Shown piece by piece: positions 15,472 to 23,634 of a stretch of 64,000 nucleotides of DNA. Origin of the DNA: Pseudomonadota bacterium (lineage in GTDB: Bacteria; Pseudomonadota; Alphaproteobacteria; Rhizobiales; Rhizobiaceae); NCBI GenBank assembly GCA_023390055.1, contig JAEWDP010000101.1, forward strand, positions 1-64,000, in the 5' to 3' direction. Numbering within the stretch: the first letter of the stretch is position 1; each line of letters starts with the position of its first letter. Position numbers and translations under genes: made by a program. The notes under the pieces are model-generated. The model did not search any database, was not told the DNA's origin, and saw only the letters and a list, made by a program, of their open reading frames with translations.

Positions 15472-16089
15472 TTAACGCGAGTAGTATTCGACGACCAGGT
15501 TCGGTTCCATGATGACCGCATAGGGAACATCGGACAGCATCGGAACACGAACGTAGGTAGCGACCATCTTGTTGTGGTCGGCATCGATGTAGTCCGGAAC
15601 GTCACGCTCTGCGAGCTGGACAGCTTCCAGGACGGAAACAAGCTGCTTTGACTTCTGGCGAACTTCGATCACATCACCCGGCTTGCAACGATAGGAACCG
15701 ACATTCACGCGAACGCCGTTCACGCTGATGTGGCCATGGTTGATGAACTGGCGGGCAGCAAAGACCGTTGGTACGAACTTTGCGCGATAGACGATCGCGT
15801 CAAGACGTGATTCGAGCAGGCCGATCAGGTTCTCCCCGGCATCACCCTTGCGACGGTTTGCTTCGTCGTAGGTAGCGCGGAACTGCTTTTCACGGATATC
15901 ACCGTAGTAGCCCTTCAGCTTCTGCTTGGCACGCAGCTGCACGCCGAAGTCGGAAAGCTTGCCCTTGCGGCGCTGACCGTGCTGGCCGGGGCCATATTCG
16001 CGACGGTTGACCGGGGATTTCGGACGACCCCAGATGTTTTCGCCCATACGGCGGTCAAGTTTGTATTTAGACGACGCGCGCTTGGTCAT
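15472..16089 (-). CDS. rpsD: 30S ribosomal protein S4
   Basis: The 205-residue protein is S4, the primary 16S rRNA-binding protein that nucleates assembly of the small-subunit body. The N-terminal MTKRASSKYKLDRRMGENIWG, the QRRKGKLSDFG and QLRAKQKLKGYYGDIREKQF segments and the S4 RNA-binding domain (SRLDAIVYRAKFVPT, AARQFINHGHISVNG) are all present. Length is the alphaproteobacterial norm. It is a single gene here, as usual in Rhizobiales, with a long leader upstream and a terminator downstream. Confidence 0.98.
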   Translation of the reverse strand: MTKRASSKYKLDRRMGENIWGRPKSPVNRREYGPGQHGQRRKGKLSDFGVQLRAKQKLKGYYGDIREKQFRATYDEANRRKGDAGENLIGLLESRLDAIVYRAKFVPTVFAARQFINHGHISVNGVRVNVGSYRCKPGDVIEVRQKSKQLVSVLEAVQLAERDVPDYIDADHNKMVATYVRVPMLSDVPYAVIMEPNLVVEYYSR

Positions 16090-16565
16090 CGTATTTCCTT
16101 CTCAAGGTGTTAGATCGGTTTCTTAAAAAACCGGATCAAGGAAACACGCCCTCCTCTGAACCCCCGACTGGGAGCCCTGACAGGTTTCTCTCGAAAGCGT
16201 CCGGAGAAAACCACGGGACATGTCAATTAAAACACCGGGCGTCGCCACCCGGTGCTGGGCGGGTCTTTAGGCGTGTATGAATGCAATGTCAACTGCCGCA
16301 GCAGTTTGAAAACGGTCAATCGAACGAGCGCGACGGCAAGTCGCTTGAGTAACTGTTCACAAAGGAGAAGACCGAAGCGGTCCCCTTACCACGCATGGAC
16401 CGCCCATTGAACAACTGTTCTCGCATTTCCAGGGTGAGAAACCCAAATTGCAAGGATGATACCGGGAAGTAGAGCTTCGCAACTGACCGAGCTCATCAAT
16501 GCCAGCCCGCCATCGCTCCCTTGCTGCCGGACCAGATCGTTAAACGCCGCGACAACAGCAACGCC
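16090..16565 (-). promoter_or_regulatory. rpsD upstream region with leader hairpins
   Basis: No gene lies in these 476 bp. On the minus strand a hairpin of the form GATCCGGTTT/AAACCGATC (16113-16137) sits about 24 bp before the rpsD start. Further upstream CACCGGG/CCCGGTG (about 16231-16252) can form another. S4 regulates its own synthesis in several phyla by binding mRNA leaders, so these hairpins are candidates for such a leader. I do not recognise a described motif. The promoter is probably beyond 16260. Confidence 0.4.
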
Positions 16566-18080
16566 CTATTCTGCTGCCACTTTTGCTTCCTCAATATCCG
16601 GCGCATCGGGATTGCCGGGCGCCGTCTCCACGTCGAGTTCCGGAAACGCGACAATTCGCTTGCCCGAGAAATCCGTATGGACGACGATCAGCCCCTGTTC
16701 TTCGAAATAGCCAAGCAGGCGACGCGCACGGCGCGCCGAATGCGTCCCGTATGCCTTGGCGATCTGCGCATCGGACGGACAGGGATCGGCTGCAATCGCG
16801 GCCTTGGCCGTCAAGAGGAAGACGCCCTGCAGATCATCAGAGACACGCGTCGAGAGAGATAGCGCGCTCGCCCAGGCCTCGCTGGTGGCAATTTCGGGGC
16901 TCACCCCTGCCCTTGCAACCGCCGCACGCCTGCGAAAGTCGGAAAGCGACATCGGCGATCCCGGCAACCGTCGCATCCGTGCGCGAACAAGAAACTCCTG
17001 GTAGAGGACGGCATCCGTCCGATAGGCAGACTGCGGATCGTCGAGGATCTCGGACAAGACCGCCAGAAGCCTCTCCTCGCGTTCCTCTTCACTCAATTCA
17101 GGTTGCGGGGTGCGCGGTTCCTGTGTCGGCTGCGTCGCAGCAGGTGCCGAACGTGAAAGTTCCGCAAGGATATCCGTGGTCGGTCTGGGCTGCGTTGGGG
17201 CGCGGCGGACGATCGGCCGTGTGAATTCGTCCGGATCGGGCGTGAAGATCAGATCTTCGACATCTTGTGGCGCATCAGGAAGCGGCATCAGCTTCGGGCT
17301 TGATGAGCGGGCCGATGTTTCGACCTGGCCGATAACGATTGGCAATGGTCGCCGCGACAGTGCTGGACCGAGCGCCACGAAATTTCCGCGTTTGAGATCG
17401 CGAAACATCTCCGCCTGTCGCCTGTCCATGCCGAGAAGATCGGCTGCACGCGCCATGTCGATGTCGAGAAATGTCCGTCCCATCAAGAAATTTGAGGCTT
17501 CTGCGGCAACGTTCTTGGCCAGCTTTGCCAGCCGCTGCGTCGCGATCACGCCAGCCAGTCCGCGCTTGCGGCCACGGCACATCAGGTTTGTCATGGCGCC
17601 GAGAGACATCTTGCGGGCGTCTTCCGAGACGTCGCCGCCGGCAGACGGGGCAAACATCTGGGCTTCGTCCACGACAACCAGAACAGGATACCAATAGTCA
17701 CGGTCGGCATCGAACATGCCGTTCATGAACGCTGCCGCAGCACGCATCTGCTCTTCGAGGTCCAGCCCCTCCAATGTCAGGACACAGGACACCCGATGCT
17801 GTCGGATCCGGTTTGCAATGCCGATGAGTTCGGCCTCCGTACGCTCTCCATCCACCACCACATGGCCATAACGGTCGGCAAGCGTGACGAAATCGCCTTC
17901 CGGATCAATGACGACCTGCTGCACCCATTGAGCCGATTGCTCGAGCAACCGTCGCAACAGGTGGGATTTGCCGGACCCCGAATTCCCCTGAACAAGAAGG
18001 CGCGTGGCCAAGAGCTCCTCGATATCGAGCTTGGCCGGAGCGCCTCCGGACACGGTCCCCATATCGATACCGACCTGCAC
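16566..18080 (-). CDS. HerA-like ATP-binding protein (DUF87)
   Basis: The 504-residue protein begins with a HerA/FtsK-type P-loop ATPase. LLVQGNSGSGKSH (about residues 28-40) is Walker A, VLVVVDEAQMFAP near 132-144 is Walker B, and GVIATQRLAKLAKNVAAEASNFL near 177-199 is sensor-like. The middle, about residues 270-330, is proline-rich and probably disordered. The C-terminal part looks like a winged helix (ARRARRLLGYFEEQGLIVVH). HerA-type ATPases are hexameric DNA translocases, often with the NurA nuclease, but no nurA is near. It starts at a GTG. A similar gene near rpsD is, as far as I recall, common in Rhizobiales. Substrate and partner are unknown. Confidence 0.8.
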   Translation of the reverse strand: MQVGIDMGTVSGGAPAKLDIEELLATRLLVQGNSGSGKSHLLRRLLEQSAQWVQQVVIDPEGDFVTLADRYGHVVVDGERTEAELIGIANRIRQHRVSCVLTLEGLDLEEQMRAAAAFMNGMFDADRDYWYPVLVVVDEAQMFAPSAGGDVSEDARKMSLGAMTNLMCRGRKRGLAGVIATQRLAKLAKNVAAEASNFLMGRTFLDIDMARAADLLGMDRRQAEMFRDLKRGNFVALGPALSRRPLPIVIGQVETSARSSSPKLMPLPDAPQDVEDLIFTPDPDEFTRPIVRRAPTQPRPTTDILAELSRSAPAATQPTQEPRTPQPELSEEEREERLLAVLSEILDDPQSAYRTDAVLYQEFLVRARMRRLPGSPMSLSDFRRRAAVARAGVSPEIATSEAWASALSLSTRVSDDLQGVFLLTAKAAIAADPCPSDAQIAKAYGTHSARRARRLLGYFEEQGLIVVHTDFSGKRIVAFPELDVETAPGNPDAPDIEEAKVAAE

Positions 18081-18446
18081 TGTACTAACCCCGTATTCTC
18101 TGATCTTTAGATGGTGACGCGACGTGCGCCCCGACCTGCCTTAGCAGCTTTATGGATTCGTTGCGCCCTGTCAGCCCCAAAATGCACAGTCTTTCCGTCT
18201 CAGGCAGAAGCGACACCGAAAGGGCCGATCGACACCACGCGCATTGGACGGTTCACCGCCAGGCCTTCTTACCACTATCACAGCAAGGCTTGCATATCGT
18301 CATCACCGCCGACAGGCACGTAGTTGATGTGTCTTCGACCGGCCGACGCCGAACATCCCCCATCCTGCCTCATGCGAGGCAGAACGGCGGGACTTTTCGA
18401 CAATCATGCTTATGGGATTTCATGGAACAAGAAAGCTCCACGAGGA
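18081..18446. other. Region without a supportable gene
   Basis: About 370 bp upstream of the HerA-like gene, presumably holding its promoter. No convincing open frame, repeat or RNA was found. Confidence 0.35.
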
Positions 18447-18719
18447 TCAGTGAAGGTGGCGCCCGACAACATCGTCACCTGCCACGCAGTAGTTGATGCC
18501 GAGTTGCAAGAGAAGCTCGGCCGAATAAAGGCCCTCGGCGGTCTCATTGCTGTTTAACCCTCTGATGGCGGTCGCCAGGTTGATATGGTTGGATGCCGAG
18601 AGGGTATCACCTATGTCCAGGGCTTCATCGGCCTTGTGTTCAAGTGCATCAGCGACGGTCTCAAACAGGTCGAAGCGCTCTCGCGTACTCATCTCGAGAA
18701 GGGTCTTGCCGGTTTCCAT
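18447..18719 (-). CDS. Small hypothetical protein
   Basis: The start at 18719 (METGKTLLEMSTRERFDLFE) is chosen because AGGAGA lies six bases upstream. The 90-residue product is acidic and helical (VADALEHKADEALDIGDTL, then NHINLATAIRGL) without signal peptide or membrane segment. No family is recognised. Its isolated position and good ribosome binding site support a real gene. Confidence 0.5.
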   Translation of the reverse strand: METGKTLLEMSTRERFDLFETVADALEHKADEALDIGDTLSASNHINLATAIRGLNSNETAEGLYSAELLLQLGINYCVAGDDVVGRHLH

Positions 18720-19192
18720 GTCACGTCTCCTTGTTGTTGCTGTTCTTCGGAGGGCCAACGTCTTGATGGTGATTGACAAACTGAGATCGAAGTCGATCTG
18801 TCGGTTGCATTCAGCAATACGGCACTCATTGAGGAGTTCCGTAAGGCCAGCGGCATTATTTGTTACGTCAAATGGTAGTGAACCTGATCAAGCGCAAGGC
18901 AGCGCTCAAATCTCGCGCACCACCTCAGTATATCTGAAATAGAATTGCCGGCCGTCATTTCAACCCGAACCGGCGACACCTGACGCGCACGCACAGAGAT
19001 CCGGTCACCCCAGATTTGCGGTACCAGTGGGTTCATCATCCCGGCCTTTGGCAGGCATGCAAGTGGGGTACCAGTCGGTAATCGGCCAGGGTACGCACGG
19101 CGGATGATACAGTGTAAGCAAAACAACAATTCTCTTGATTGTTACGCCATCCGGTCTATCTTTTTTCTCTAACGCAGCAGGAGACGTGACGC
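18720..19192. other. Region without a supportable gene
   Basis: About 470 bp separating the small hypothetical gene from the BA14K gene. Both promoters should be here. Short frames on the minus strand (18863-19129) lack coding character. A strong AGGAG at 19180-19184 serves the BA14K gene. Confidence 0.35.
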
Positions 19193-19723
19193 GTGAGAGA
19201 GAGCAAGTTCGGATTTTTTGCTGGAATGAAAATAGGCCTGTTGAGCCTGGGACTGGTCGCGGGTGGTTTCAGCCCGGCTGTATCCGCACCAAGCTTGGGA
19301 TTGGCTCCCGGGGTATCGGATACTGGGATTGTTCAGTTCGTTCAATCGAACCGCCATAGACCACGGCCGCCGCAAGCTCAGCGCCCAAGGCCAAGGCCAC
19401 CGCATGCCCAGCGGCCACGGCCAAGACCGCCACAGGCGCGTCCATCAAGGCCTGGACATTGGAACGGGCACCGCGGCTCGCGGACCTATCGTAGCGGCTG
19501 GCGCCGCCACAGCGATGGCTGGTGGTACCCGCTGGCCGCATTCACGGCCGGTGCAATAATCGGGGGAGCGGTTACTCAGCCAAGACCGGCAAGCCCAGCC
19601 TGGCGTCATAATGACGCTCATCTGCGCTGGTGCCATGATCGGTTCCGTTCCTTCCGGGCATCGGACAATACCTTCCAGCCCTATAATGGCCCTCGTCGTC
19701 AGTGCATTTCGCCATATCTTTGA
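19193..19723 (+). CDS. BA14K family protein with Arg/Pro-rich repeats
   Basis: The BA14K family consists of small exported proteins of Brucella and relatives with immunoreactive and lectin-like properties. Here a signal-like N-terminus (MKIGLLSLGLVAGGFSPAVSA) is followed by three consecutive units of RPRPPQAQ/RPRPPHAQ type (about residues 55-82), a hydrophobic segment WYPLAAFTAGAIIGGAV, and the diagnostic C-terminus HLRWCHDRFRSFRASDNTFQ then PYNGPRRQC. I use the GTG at 19193 because of the well-placed AGGAG; an ATG at 19226 is the alternative. The protein is probably surface-exposed or membrane-anchored. Confidence 0.8.
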   Translation: MRESKFGFFAGMKIGLLSLGLVAGGFSPAVSAPSLGLAPGVSDTGIVQFVQSNRHRPRPPQAQRPRPRPPHAQRPRPRPPQARPSRPGHWNGHRGSRTYRSGWRRHSDGWWYPLAAFTAGAIIGGAVTQPRPASPAWRHNDAHLRWCHDRFRSFRASDNTFQPYNGPRRQCISPYL

Positions 19724-19922
19724 TGGGATAGGCGAAGCGGCACAAGCGCTGGGTCTGTCGCTTACCACGCTCGACGCCATTACCTATGCCGCGTTTCCAC
19801 CCACGACGAGAAGGATGTTCTGAGGAACATCAGCTTGTTCCCTGCCCGACTTTATGGCTCACGTTCGGGCCGGAACCAGCAACTGCTGGAAAGTGTAAAG
19901 CCAGCCACGGAGGAAATCACCC

Positions 19923-20045
19923 ATGTTGATCGCGCTCGATCCGAACAACGCGCAGACGACCTATTTTGCACGTGCATCGGATGTGGCGCGGGCTGCGTGG
20001 AACCGGGATGGACAAATGGCAGCGGTAGTACGCGGCACAGCGTGA
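19923..20045 (+). pseudogene. TnpB (IS200/IS605 OrfB) N-terminal fragment
   Basis: The peptide MLIALDPNNAQTTYFARASD matches the start of TnpB-type proteins (typically IALDPNNAQxTYFARAAG, then ARFAYNW). Similarity continues weakly through VARAAWNRDG and ends before a stop at 20043-20045. TnpB is an RNA-guided nuclease of IS200/IS605 elements. Another TnpB segment in the same orientation lies at 21140-21400. Nothing between them looks like TnpB, so the copy is badly decayed. Confidence 0.5.
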
Positions 20046-20244
20046 CGACCGGCCTTCCTGAAGAACTTCGTACTACTGCCAGCTTTGTTGCGCTCATGGA
20101 GCGCGATCGCACGCGCAATCTGCCTTTCAAAGTTCCGCCGGTCCATCGTAGCGGGCTTGAGAATAGTCACAGAGTGATGCCCGTACTGTCGTCATAGTCC
20201 CGTCTACAGGAAGCTGTAGCTGACCTATTTTTGATCTAACAGCA

Positions 20245-20913
20245 TTAGCAGTCATTTCTATCGCGTACGACAGAGCTTAATTTCCAACTACCTTCCAAGC
20301 CACCGATAGGTTCGACAGTATCCGTTGAAGAGATAAAGATGGGTGGTCCGCCTCTATAATTACCGCGACCTCCCGGCGTTAATCCGATTATGCCGAGAAA
20401 CCTGAGGTCTTTATAATACTGTGAAACCGGAGGATCGGCGGGGATGGTTTGGAGTTGGGATGGTTCAATATAGATATACCTCTCGAAAGCGGACGGTCTG
20501 TCGCTATTACTAAGCGATGAGCCCTGCCTCGCTAGTGCAGTATGTGATACAATGTCTTCCGTGACGCAGTGGTAATCCATCTGTCCTGTCGAGACATGAA
20601 AGCGATAAACCCCTGGCTTCATCCCGAAAAAATACGTGTCGCCATCTTCGGAGCGGTAGAGTGTCATCCCAGAGTAGTATGGCTCACCTAATATACCCAT
20701 CCAATCTCCCGACTGGCCTGCTAGCCAGCTATCCGGACGGAAAACATCGATACGCTCTTCCATTCCCCAACCCCAGGCCATTCGATATTTCACCGCATAA
20801 CCAGTGTCACCCAGCTCGACGACCGTTGATCTGACTGCAGGCTTCAGTACCAGCCAGTAAAGGCCGCCGACGACGAGTGCAGCGATAGTTAAAATCTTCA
20901 AAGGCCGGCGCAT
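20245..20913 (-). CDS. Hypothetical membrane-anchored protein
   Basis: The start at 20913 (MRRPLKILTIAALVVGGLYW) has a GGAG site five bases upstream; the frame extends to 20937. A basic N-terminus and one hydrophobic segment (about residues 5-25) suggest an anchored or exported protein. The remaining 195 residues are polar and periplasmic-like (MAWGWGMEERIDVFRPDSW, GQSGDWMGILGEPYYSGMTL). No family is recognised. It sits between two TnpB fragments and may have entered with, or into, the element. Confidence 0.5.
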   Translation of the reverse strand: MRRPLKILTIAALVVGGLYWLVLKPAVRSTVVELGDTGYAVKYRMAWGWGMEERIDVFRPDSWLAGQSGDWMGILGEPYYSGMTLYRSEDGDTYFFGMKPGVYRFHVSTGQMDYHCVTEDIVSHTALARQGSSLSNSDRPSAFERYIYIEPSQLQTIPADPPVSQYYKDLRFLGIIGLTPGGRGNYRGGPPIFISSTDTVEPIGGLEGSWKLSSVVRDRNDC

Positions 20914-21139
20914 TGGTTCTCCTGCTCCTGATTGCATCGTCGCGTTGAGTAGACGACCTGGCTACTTCAATTTAAGCGGGAAAATCTAAAGGCTTTGAGG
21001 CAGAGACAGGGTTAAGAGGGGCTGGAGGATGCGGCGTGCGTATTCCAGGTGTTTGTATCAACCCCAGAGATCGTTGGCGGGGAAGTTCAGCGGTACTGAC
21101 AAACCGTACGCAACAGCTTCTGCGCTGCCAATGAGGCCG

Positions 21140-21400
21140 ACACCGTCCGGATCGATGGCAAGCGCATCAGGCTCCATTTATCGGCTGGGCGCAAACGCTT
21201 GAGGCAGCTCGCTACTCAGGCAGGTGCAAGCGCCACCATCAGCCGGGAGGCCGGTCCTTGGTTCACCTCGATGATGGTCGAGACCGACGACTTCACGCCG
21301 GTTAGACAAAGCCACGATGCTATCGGCGTCGATCTTGCGACGCTCGCAACCTTGAAACGTGCAGAAGCCGTTGCTGGCCCCGGGGGGAACGCTATGCGTA
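21140..21400 (+). pseudogene. TnpB central fragment, multiply frameshifted
   Basis: Three frames together give RIDGKRIRL, IGWAQTLEAARYSG, then SATISREAGPWFTSMMVETD, DFTPVRQSHDAIGVDLATLA. This is the central part of IS200/IS605-type TnpB, ending at the first RuvC aspartate (IGVDL). At least two frameshifts separate the pieces. It has the same orientation as the N-terminal fragment at 19923. It ends about 130 bp before the decayed hipB duplicate. Confidence 0.6.
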
Positions 21401-21520
21401 TTGCTACGTACCGCCCCTCGGCAACCCTGTCTGGCCACCTCATGCATGTCGGATCGGTCACTGAAGATCATTACTTTGCCTATTGAACCTCTCTGTGAGA
21501 CGAACTCAGAGCAAATTGGC

Positions 21521-21783
21521 CTGTAAAGGGATCACATGAGAGCCGAAACAGAGGTTCTGGGAATGATCGGCAACCAATTTCGGCGCGCCCAGCTGGTAGC
21601 GGGTCTGACGCAGGAACAAGTCGCTGATCTCGCCGGCATACCCCGACCTCGCTATCGCGACGTCGAAGCCGGAGCCGCCGTGGCGCGCCACGACACTGAT
21701 CAATGTTGCAAGGGCGCTTGGCCTGGAGATGATGCTGGTTCCTCAAGCGGTGGTCCCGGCCATCGAGGGCTGCACAGCCCGCA
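21521..21783 (+). pseudogene. Decayed duplicate of hipB
   Basis: The start MRAETEVLGMIGNQFRRAQL and the HTH region are nearly identical to the intact hipB at 24560. The frame is destroyed by a two-base loss within GCGCGC (near 21690) and a further one-base loss near 21767. Homology begins upstream of the start codon and ends about 3 bp before the stop codon of the AbiEii gene on the other strand. No hipA follows. It is non-functional but could recombine with the intact copy. Confidence 0.8.
21521..21783. repeat. Direct repeat, left copy (hipB region)
   Basis: About 260 bp nearly identical to 24544-24810, differing by scattered substitutions and three deleted bases. The two copies are in the same orientation and bracket AbiE system 3 and a truncated hipBA-like pair. 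Homologous recombination between them would delete about 3 kb including the AbiE genes. Confidence 0.8.
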
Positions 21784-21786
21784 AGA

Positions 21787-22641
21787 TCACAATTTGGTAG
21801 TGAGCTTGCCCAGTTTTGCCATGAAGAAGCGCTCGCTCCACAGGTCAAGCGATTTGAGTTCGGCAGGGCGAAGGAAGCGCCGCACATCCTCGGCGGCCGC
21901 TTTCCAGTCGATTTTCACAATCGCGGTGGCGAGTGTATCCGTCAACCAGGGCATATCGACGGCGATACTCTCATCGCCCGCCCACGGTCCGGCCTGAATT
22001 AGCGCGGAACGCAGCAACGCGAGATTGGGCGCGATCCCCTTGGAGATATACCAGGAGAAATCATACCAGTCCCTGCCTTTGAGAAAGCCGCGACAAAGCA
22101 GGGCATGGATCTTGAGCGCGAAATTGGACGGCAGATCCTGATGGTGCACTTCATAATCGGTCGGGAAGTCGAAATAGGTTGTATCTTCACCCGAGCCAGC
22201 GGGCGGATTAACATCGATTTCCAGCTTGATGCGGATCGTACGGGGCTTGCCGCTTCCCGAGAAGGACAGGTCAAGCTGGCTTGCGATAGAATCATTTTTG
22301 AGCAGTGCCTGACGGATCGTGCTCTGCATCTTTGTTTTAGGCAGAGCGTCGAGTTTTAGTCCGAACTGTTCGAATACCTCGACAAGCACCTTGAGATAGG
22401 GCGACCAGTCGAAATCCGGATTGGGCGTACGCAACAGGAAATCGAGAGCTTCGGAAAAGCGCGGCAGACCATGAAGGATACGCAGCGAGGTGCCTCCCTG
22501 GAACAGCGCGACGTCGAAGAAATCGCCGCGCCAGAGGGCATAGAGCGCAATCTCCTGAAGGATCTCCTTTACGGCATTCTCCTCTTCGAGCGCGTTCGTC
22601 GCCTCGTAGCTGCGGAGCTTGTCCCGGATAATGTCAATCAT
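21787..22641 (-). CDS. AbiEii-like nucleotidyltransferase toxin (system 3)
   Basis: The 284-residue protein shows FQGGTSLRILHGLPRFSE (about residues 47-64), then the KLEIDVNPPAGSG strand and a HALLCRGFLKGRDWYDFSWY helix, which place it in the AbiEii/AbiGii family. At the catalytic site it reads SEALDF (63-68), so the first aspartate of the D-x-D pair is alanine. If other members of the branch have aspartate there, this copy may be inactive. Start and length are normal. It overlaps the AbiEi gene by eight bases, and its stop abuts the hipB duplicate. Confidence 0.8.
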   Translation of the reverse strand: MIDIIRDKLRSYEATNALEEENAVKEILQEIALYALWRGDFFDVALFQGGTSLRILHGLPRFSEALDFLLRTPNPDFDWSPYLKVLVEVFEQFGLKLDALPKTKMQSTIRQALLKNDSIASQLDLSFSGSGKPRTIRIKLEIDVNPPAGSGEDTTYFDFPTDYEVHHQDLPSNFALKIHALLCRGFLKGRDWYDFSWYISKGIAPNLALLRSALIQAGPWAGDESIAVDMPWLTDTLATAIVKIDWKAAAEDVRRFLRPAELKSLDLWSERFFMAKLGKLTTKL

Positions 22642-23308
22642 GGCTGGAAGCCTTTCGGTCCATCGTCACGGCGTCTTCGAATGCCGCGAGGAAGGCGTTC
22701 GCCGCCTTGTGCTTGTAGACGGACTTAAGCTTGGCGAAGTCCTTTCGCCCGAGCGCCGCAAGTTCGACCTCGTCGATCCGCATGCCGTGGATAAGCCAAT
22801 CCATGTTGCTCCAGCTTTCTTTGCGTAGGGCGACGAGATCCATCAGCGCGCGCAGCGGCTGTGCGACGAAGGCTGTGAGCATGCCCATCTCCACCCGGTC
22901 GACAGCGGTCAGAAAACGATAGTCGACGGTCGCCAAAGGGTGGAAACCGAACGTCCCGAAGCCAGATGTCTCATAATGCAGTGTCTTGCGGCCGGGCGAG
23001 ACGCTGGCCGTGGTGAAGACCGCTTCAGGAATCCAGCCATGGTAGACCAGCGCGCTTTCGAACGAGATATAGCTGCCCGGTACAAGGCTCTGAGCCAGGA
23101 CGAAGGGGTGAACCGCCTCGCTACGATAGCCTTGTCCAAGGACATAAGTGCCACGTTTGACCCGGAGCAGTGAGCCATCCTTGAGTGCGCGATTGACCAG
23201 TCCATAGCGACGCGCATCTCCACCACCCAGCAACCGCGCAAGCTGGCGTTCGCTCAGTACATGATTGGCGAGTCCAGCCGCCGTGATCTGTTGCGCCAAG
23301 GAGGACAT
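22634..23308 (-). CDS. AbiEi-type antitoxin and transcriptional regulator (system 3)
   Basis: The 224-residue protein starts with a winged helix (LSERQLARLLGGGDARRYGL, then RALKDGSLLRVKRGTYVLG; about residues 18-58). It continues with the AbiEi-type domain (SYISFESALVYHGWIPEAV, LATVDYRFL, QPLRALMDLV). It represses its own operon and antagonises the toxin. A GGAGG ribosome binding site lies at 23300-23304. It is shorter than, and from a different branch than, the antitoxins of systems 1 and 2. Confidence 0.85.
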   Translation of the reverse strand: MSSLAQQITAAGLANHVLSERQLARLLGGGDARRYGLVNRALKDGSLLRVKRGTYVLGQGYRSEAVHPFVLAQSLVPGSYISFESALVYHGWIPEAVFTTASVSPGRKTLHYETSGFGTFGFHPLATVDYRFLTAVDRVEMGMLTAFVAQPLRALMDLVALRKESWSNMDWLIHGMRIDEVELAALGRKDFAKLKSVYKHKAANAFLAAFEDAVTMDRKASSHD

Positions 23309-23320
23309 GAAATTCCCAAT

Positions 23321-23339
23321 ACTTCTAAATTATGGAAGT
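23321..23339 (-). promoter_or_regulatory. Inverted repeat upstream of AbiE system 3
   Basis: ACTTC (23321-23325) and GAAGT (23335-23339) are exact complements flanking an A+T-rich centre, 13 bp upstream of the AbiEi start codon. The position suits an autoregulatory operator. The arms are short, so the call is tentative. Confidence 0.35.
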
Positions 23340-23409
23340 TTCAAGAACTTTTTGGCGATATCCGAAGGCAATTCCAGTCTTCAGATCAGCTGCAAATCTG
23401 AATCAGTGG

Positions 23410-23634
23410 TCAGACATGCAGCAAGACGGATGCGACCTTACCCTGTCCCGTGGTGTGGAACGGGCCGGCATCGAGAGGGAAATCGGGCTGTATGGCGAAG
23501 GCGCGGGGGTTCTCGATCCATTCGGAACCATAAGCGAAAGTAGAGAGCTGCCGCGGCCCGGCATGGGTGAAACGCAACTGACCCACCGATGTTCGGCCTT
23601 CGCCAAACGCAACCTGGGCGACGAAATCGACCAT
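23410..23634 (-). pseudogene. HipA N-terminal stub
   Basis: The peptide MVDFVAQVAFGEGRTSVGQL, then FTHAGPRQLSTFAYGSEWI and FPLDAGPFHTTG, is the N-terminal subdomain of HipA-type kinases. Similarity ends abruptly after FHT, where intact members continue into the kinase fold. Only about 60 of more than 400 residues remain, so it cannot be a toxin. Its start overlaps the stop of the upstream HTH gene by one base, as in an intact hipBA operon. Confidence 0.65.
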
